Positions 59,612 through 64,000 of a stretch of 64,000 bases of DNA are shown in pieces. Source of the DNA: Bacteroidia bacterium (lineage in GTDB: Bacteria; Bacteroidota; Bacteroidia; SXHM01); contig JAJVIC010000010.1 in assembly GCA_022072225.1 (NCBI GenBank), forward strand, positions 1-64,000, in the 5' to 3' direction. Position numbers and translations under genes: made by a program. The notes beneath the pieces were generated by a model. It made no database searches and was not told where the DNA came from. It saw nothing but the letters and a program-made list of their open reading frames with translations. How positions within the stretch are numbered: position 1 is the first letter of the stretch; every line of letters begins with the position of its first letter.

Positions 59612-60634
59612 TTACTGGTAAATTACCTGCACGATTAAACTTCCCTGTAAAGGTGTTCCAGCACCTCCACTGATGTTTACGTTGGCAGCCGATACACCTG
59701 ACGATTCATATCTGGCACCTGCTGAGAAAGTGTAAGTACCGACTCCGAGTGTAAGTAAGGCTTGGGTTGAAAAATTATCAAAGGGCTGACCTACCGCATC
59801 GTTTGTAACTAATACCTGATACGCTGTGCCGCCAGAAGGCACCAAACTACCATTTTGTAATATGCCAACGCTATATGCCGAATATGAGGCGCCCGTTCCT
59901 AGAGACTGCGCATTCCCGTTTACACTAACCAGTACTTTAGCATTTCCTGTAAGCGTTATTGATTGGCTTAAGCCCGGTATAGTTGTATAAACTGAACTTT
60001 GCGGTGGTCCGAGGGTAAGTGTTGCCGTTCCGTAAGCTACATACGTATTGTTATATAAATCTGAAGAGCCGGTTCCGGCAGGACCTGTGGGACCAGTAGG
60101 GCCTGTTGTTCCAGCACCTGTGGGACCTGTTGGTCCCGTTGTTCCAACTCCTGTTGGTCCGGTTACACCTGTAGCACCTGTTTCGCCAACCGGTCCTGTT
60201 GGCCCTGTTGCACCTGTACTTCCCCCGCTTCCCGATGTTTCGGCATACAATGCATAAGGTACAGAAAGTAATTGAGTGGTTCCTAAGTTCAGGTAATTTG
60301 TTCCTCCGCTTGCATCCATTTCTGTCTGGAAAAAATATGGACCTGCCCCCCAGTTTATGGAAGAGAATACACCGGTAACAACCGTTCCTCCGCCTGCTTC
60401 AATATCAAATAAACCAAACTGATTTGTTGAAACACTGTGTGTCTCGCGGTAAATAATTGTTCCTGTTGGTGTGCCTTGTCTTATGGACAGGCGCAAGCCA
60501 ATGTTTTGATTTGGTAATATATTTCCTGAGTTATCGCGTGCAACCCCCTGATAACTGAATTTCTGAGGAGATTGTGCAACTGAAGGGAGAACGTAAGAAA
60601 GTATGAGTGTGAGAATAATGGTGATTTTTTTCAT
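59612..60634 (-). CDS. secreted collagen-like repeat protein
   Basis: The 340-residue product has a signal peptide ([10 protein letters not shown]), a beta-rich domain at about 20-135, then a collagen-like stretch at about 137-190 of G-x-x triplets with the signature G-P-T-G and G-A-T-G (for example [12 protein letters not shown]), and a C-terminal domain of about 145 residues with strands that could form a trimerising head. This pattern is typical of bacterial collagen-like surface fibres. It lies 6 bp after the subtilase gene's stop. Confidence 0.78.
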   Translation of the reverse strand: MKKITIILTLILSYVLPSVAQSPQKFSYQGVARDNSGNILPNQNIGLRLSIRQGTPTGTIIYRETHSVSTNQFGLFDIEAGGGTVVTGVFSSINWGAGPYFFQTEMDASGGTNYLNLGTTQLLSVPYALYAETSGSGGSTGATGPTGPVGETGATGVTGPTGVGTTGPTGPTGAGTTGPTGPTGPAGTGSSDLYNNTYVAYGTATLTLGPPQSSVYTTIPGLSQSITLTGNAKVLVSVNGNAQSLGTGASYSAYSVGILQNGSLVPSGGTAYQVLVTNDAVGQPFDNFSTQALLTLGVGTYTFSAGARYESSGVSAANVNISGGAGTPLQGSLIVQVIYQ

Positions 60635-60640
60635 GATGAT

Positions 60641-62224
60641 TTAAAATTCGATTTCGTTTTTATAACCTTTATAAAACAGCACTAATTTTTTACCACTGTC
60701 ATATTGATATGTGTCAAGTTCCAGCACTTTTTTGTCTGTTACTTTCAATACAAAATATTCGTCAATAGAACCTTCTTCATTGAGGATATGGTAGTAGAAT
60801 TTATCCGATGAATTTCCGGTGAATGCTTCATCTGTTATTGAAACTGTAATTAGTTTTCCCTCACTTATAATATCAAACGTGGGTTCAGTGTTATTCTTTC
60901 CGTTGATGAAATATTCTGCTTGTGGAATTCCATAACCATGCGCATAATCATAGTAAGGAAAAAGCGTAGCAGATTTTTCTATTTCATGAAATAATTGCAT
61001 GTTGGTTAAGTTACGATTGCTTTGCCATGCACACGCTGCAAAGCCTGCTACCAAAGGACTGGCGAATGATGTGCCTTGTGTATACATCATTCCGAATCTG
61101 CCTGCGGCAATTACTGAACCATAAGCCGAAACATTTGGCTTTAATCGTTTGTCGGCTGTTGGTCCGAATGAGCTGAATGAACTATGAATATCAGTTTCAG
61201 GATCAATACCACCAATTGATAATACACTGTCGGCATCAGCGGGAGTTCCTATAAATTTCCAACCGCTTTCGCCTTCATTACCTGCTGCATTAACAACCAG
61301 CATTCCTTTTCCGGCTGCCATGTTTGCTGCTCTTGAAATCAAACTGATTTTTCCGTTCATGTCTTCGCGGAAATAGCGATGAACGGTATAGCCGAGTGAA
61401 CTGTTTATAATATCTGCACCGTTTTTATCAGCCCATTCAGCAGCGGCTAACCAGTTTTCTTCTTCGCCATAAGGTTCGTACAATGCATTTTCTGTACGCG
61501 CTAATAAAAACTCTGCGCCTGTCGCCAAACCAATGGGAATGCTGTCGACCATGCCTGCAATACACGAAAAAACATTGGTGCCATGTCCGTTAAATGCATA
61601 AACATTTTCTCTGTTTTTTCCAAAGTCAAATGTTTTAATAATTCTGTTTTCTTTTCGGATATGTTCAAAACAAGGATTAACATCAACCGATGGGAAACCC
61701 GCATCAAATATGGCAATGCGAACACCTTTTCCGTCAAAACCTTTTTCGCGGAATGCAGAAATTCCTAATCGTTCTGTTTGTTTTTGCAGAAGTTTTAGTT
61801 GGTCTTTGTTCAGTGTTATATTGTATTCGCCTTTATCATTTCCGGAAGGAATTAATTGTGCAGAAAGTTGTTCAGCACATTTTACAAAAGGCAAATCAGT
61901 GATTTTTTGCAATGAGTTTTCATCTGCAAAAACAGTAGCAGAGTTAAACCAGCGACTTGAATAGGAAATAGAATCGGCAAGTGCGGCAACTGCTTTTATG
62001 TATTCATCATTCACCGGAAAGTCAGAAGAATCGCAAAGAGGAATACCAAGTTTCTGTCTGCGCTCTATGGCTTTCGCATCAAAATATTCATAGGGATTGA
62101 AGGTGGTGTTTTTCTTGTCTTTGAAAAATACCATATACTTGTTGTTGCCTTCAGAAAAATCTGTTTGTGCAAATGAACACAGGGCGCAAAATAAAAATGG
62201 AAAGGCAACTATTTTTTTAATCAT
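60641..62224 (-). CDS. subtilisin-like S8 family serine peptidase
   Basis: The 527-residue secreted peptidase has a signal peptide (C-A-L-C-S-F-A-Q), a prodomain-like region (about 25-165), and an S8 catalytic domain: Asp in I-A-I-F-D-A-G-F (about 174), His in N-G-H-G-T-N-V (about 214), and Ser in G-T-S-F-A-S-P (about 387), with the oxyanion Asn in N-A-A-G-N-E-G (about 315). A C-terminal beta extension of about 90 residues follows; I do not see a clear T9SS sorting domain in it. It is divergent from the threonine aldolase-like gene and upstream of the collagen-like gene, with a 6-bp gap. Confidence 0.9.
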   Translation of the reverse strand: MIKKIVAFPFLFCALCSFAQTDFSEGNNKYMVFFKDKKNTTFNPYEYFDAKAIERRQKLGIPLCDSSDFPVNDEYIKAVAALADSISYSSRWFNSATVFADENSLQKITDLPFVKCAEQLSAQLIPSGNDKGEYNITLNKDQLKLLQKQTERLGISAFREKGFDGKGVRIAIFDAGFPSVDVNPCFEHIRKENRIIKTFDFGKNRENVYAFNGHGTNVFSCIAGMVDSIPIGLATGAEFLLARTENALYEPYGEEENWLAAAEWADKNGADIINSSLGYTVHRYFREDMNGKISLISRAANMAAGKGMLVVNAAGNEGESGWKFIGTPADADSVLSIGGIDPETDIHSSFSSFGPTADKRLKPNVSAYGSVIAAGRFGMMYTQGTSFASPLVAGFAACAWQSNRNLTNMQLFHEIEKSATLFPYYDYAHGYGIPQAEYFINGKNNTEPTFDIISEGKLITVSITDEAFTGNSSDKFYYHILNEEGSIDEYFVLKVTDKKVLELDTYQYDSGKKLVLFYKGYKNEIEF

Positions 62225-62247
62225 AACGCTGTAAAAATATAAAATAA

Positions 62248-63267
62248 ATGACCATTGATTTACGAAGTGACACAGTAACCAAACCGACTAAAGCTATGCT
62301 TGAAGCTATGTTCAGCGCTGAAGTAGGAGATGATGTTTTTGGAGAAGACCCGACAATAAATAAATTGGAAGAAAAATGTGCAGCATTGTTTGGAATGGAA
62401 GCAGGGCTTTTTTGTTCATCAGGTACACAAACAAATCAGGTTGCAATAAAACTGCATACACAACCGGGCGATGAAGTAATTTGCGATGCCAATGCACATA
62501 TTTATTATTATGAAGGTGGCGGAATTGCATTCAATGCAGGATGCTCCACAAAATTGTTGAATGGCGAGCGTGGAAAATTTACAGCACAGGATGTTGTGAA
62601 TGCAATACGTGCTGATAATGTTCATTTTCCGCGCACAAGTCTGGTGGCTGTTGAAAATACGCACAACCGGGGCGGAGGAAGTATTTATGACTTCAATGAA
62701 TTGGAAAAAATTGCTGAGGTGTGTAGAAAAAATCAACTTGCTTTTCATTTAGATGGAGCACGGATTTTTAATGCAATAGTTGAAACGGATAAAACGGCAA
62801 AAGATTTCGGAAGAATTTTTGACACCATTTCGGTTTGCCTTTCAAAAGGTTTGGGTGCACCTGTTGGCTCAGTTTTGTTGGGAACAAAAGAAGATATTTA
62901 CAAAGCACGAAGAATAAGAAAAGTATTTGGCGGTGGAATGCGTCAGGCGGGTTACCTTGCAGCAGCGGGGATTTATGCGCTTGATAATAATATCACCCGA
63001 TTAATGGAAGATCACACACGTGCAAAAAAGCTTGCTGATATTTTAAAGTCATTGCCTTACGTTGTGGAAGTAATGTTTCCCGAAACCAACATTATTTATT
63101 TCCGCCTTGCCGATAATTTTTCTGGCGTAGATTTTCAACAAAAACTTGCAGAGAATAATATCAAGGTAATTTCTCTGGATAATCAGGTTATCCGCATGGT
63201 TACGCACTTGGATTTTGGTGATGAGATGTTGGGAAGACTTGAAACGGTTCTTAAAAAACTGGGTTAA
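62248..63267 (+). CDS. low-specificity L-threonine aldolase-like PLP enzyme
   Basis: Aminotransferase-fold (fold type I) enzyme of 339 residues cleaving L-threonine or L-allo-threonine to glycine and acetaldehyde. It opens with [14 protein letters not shown], which is characteristic, and has the segments [11 protein letters not shown] (about 31-41), [10 protein letters not shown] (about 168-177) and the PLP lysine in [12 protein letters not shown] (about 201). The 3' end overlaps the convergent right-edge gene by 4 bp. Confidence 0.92.
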   Translation: MTIDLRSDTVTKPTKAMLEAMFSAEVGDDVFGEDPTINKLEEKCAALFGMEAGLFCSSGTQTNQVAIKLHTQPGDEVICDANAHIYYYEGGGIAFNAGCSTKLLNGERGKFTAQDVVNAIRADNVHFPRTSLVAVENTHNRGGGSIYDFNELEKIAEVCRKNQLAFHLDGARIFNAIVETDKTAKDFGRIFDTISVCLSKGLGAPVGSVLLGTKEDIYKARRIRKVFGGGMRQAGYLAAAGIYALDNNITRLMEDHTRAKKLADILKSLPYVVEVMFPETNIIYFRLADNFSGVDFQQKLAENNIKVISLDNQVIRMVTHLDFGDEMLGRLETVLKKLG

Positions 63268-64000
63268 TCCATTTTGGATTTAATCCAGTCATCAAAACGG
63301 ATAACCTCAAAACCTTTAGGATCCCACTGGAGTTCGTTTTCTGCTTCTTCTAATAGCTGGATGTTTTTATTTTCTTTTTCCAGGGTGTCGAAATAATCAA
63401 AATCCATTTTTGATAAGGTTTTCAGCACGTTGAAAATTACTTTGCTTCGCTGAACATTTTCTTCTTTTTGTCTTTGCAGGAGCTTGCGGAAGCTTTCGAG
63501 TTTAAAATCAAACCACTCAAAATCTCCGATTTCAACCATTATCAACAATTCAAGCATTCGCAAACCAAGCAGCCAACCTGATTTGTCTTTGTTAAGTTCA
63601 GTGCTCTCATTTAAAGTTTTCAGGGCTTTGTGGAATTCGCCTTTAGAAAATTCTAAGCAAGCTCGGAGGTACAGCCATTTTGCTGGATAAAAAGCATTTG
63701 CTTTTATAGCTGGGTGCTCAAAAACCTTTTTCAAATTGTCTTCCGCAGCTTCATAACTCTTGTTTCTGAAATAGGCGAAAAACAGGTTTTCCATTGCCAT
63801 AAATTGATTGATACCACCTTTCCTAAAAGATCGAACAGCAAATTTTGCATAGTCAACCGATTCGTCATAGCGCATCAAAGAAATCAGGTTGCTTGAAATA
63901 TTCATATTAGCCCCTGCAAGATTGGCTTGTGAATTAATGGAAGGGCTTTTTTCGATTAATTTTAGAAACTGCAGGTAATTTTCAAGTGCTTCAGCATTTT
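63264..64000 (-). CDS. TPR-like helical protein, truncated by the right edge
   Basis: The frame stays open from the stop at 63264 to the window end at 64000, so the start lies outside. The visible part (about 245 residues) is a series of antiparallel helices, including [12 protein letters not shown] near the right edge, and [12 protein letters not shown], like tetratricopeptide repeats. Such proteins usually serve as protein-binding scaffolds. It overlaps the threonine aldolase-like gene by 4 bp. An internal ATG at 63905 is unlikely to be the start, since the same helical pattern continues upstream. Confidence 0.7.
   Translation of the reverse strand, partial: NAEALENYLQFLKLIEKSPSINSQANLAGANMNISSNLISLMRYDESVDYAKFAVRSFRKGGINQFMAMENLFFAYFRNKSYEAAEDNLKKVFEHPAIKANAFYPAKWLYLRACLEFSKGEFHKALKTLNESTELNKDKSGWLLGLRMLELLIMVEIGDFEWFDFKLESFRKLLQRQKEENVQRSKVIFNVLKTLSKMDFDYFDTLEKENKNIQLLEEAENELQWDPKGFEVIRFDDWIKSKMD

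Overview
The window is a stretch of chromosome from a member of the Bacteroidota, most likely an aerobic one with gliding-type protein export. The evidence is a type IX secretion cluster (porV, porU, a PorP/SprF protein and gldJ), a T9SS type B cargo protein, many promoters of the Bacteroidota form TAnnTTTG close to start codons, a TonB receptor next to an ECF sigma/FecR pair, heme A synthase, and an oxygen-dependent 3-hydroxyanthranilate dioxygenase. I cannot place it more finely than the phylum.

Layout. Positions 1-505 hold the 5' end of an IS1182-like transposase running off the left edge and the tail of a methyltransferase that the element appears to have cut. ispF, an HTH regulator and a 21-bp operator-like array follow (506-1741). 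The T9SS block is 1760-9977. Then come murF, a two-component pair, a divergent SDR and two kynurenine-pathway genes (haaO, ACMSD) (10045-16150); a polyphosphate block (ppx, ppk1, sixA-like) and housekeeping genes ctaA, acyl-CoA dehydrogenase, apt, an HhH protein, an RmlD-like reductase, a K+ channel, a PspC protein and a DUF2851 protein, mostly on the minus strand (16143-27081); and a PKD-rich secreted protein (27087-30584).

30600-43330 is the accessory region. It starts with about 1.3 kb of intergenic repeats (hairpin elements and a 21-bp minisatellite), then a 25-residue peptide gene and a 100-residue gene on the minus strand, then three tandem ~112-bp repeats with potential hairpins. A tight plus-strand operon follows: a UvrD-like helicase fused to an Fe-S PD-(D/E)XK nuclease, a type III modification methyltransferase whose end is cut by an in-frame amber codon, a 97-residue protein, a type III restriction subunit, two uracil-DNA-glycosylase-fold proteins flanking an unknown protein, a nuclease-like protein and a small unknown protein. 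This looks like a type III restriction-modification system expanded with repair-type enzymes, and is the best candidate here for an undescribed defence system.

43467-64000 returns to ordinary content: a LuxR-like HTH protein, a regulatory-domain protein, a GldL-like membrane protein, a decayed MazF-type toxin-antitoxin locus, a cupin, a TonB receptor divergent from an ECF sigma/FecR/STN-domain operon, marC, tRNA-Cys, a coiled-coil protein, comF, a CoA-transferase/racemase, a CBS-domain cystathionine synthase-like enzyme, a collagen-like protein, a subtilase, a threonine aldolase-like enzyme, and a TPR-like protein running off the right edge.
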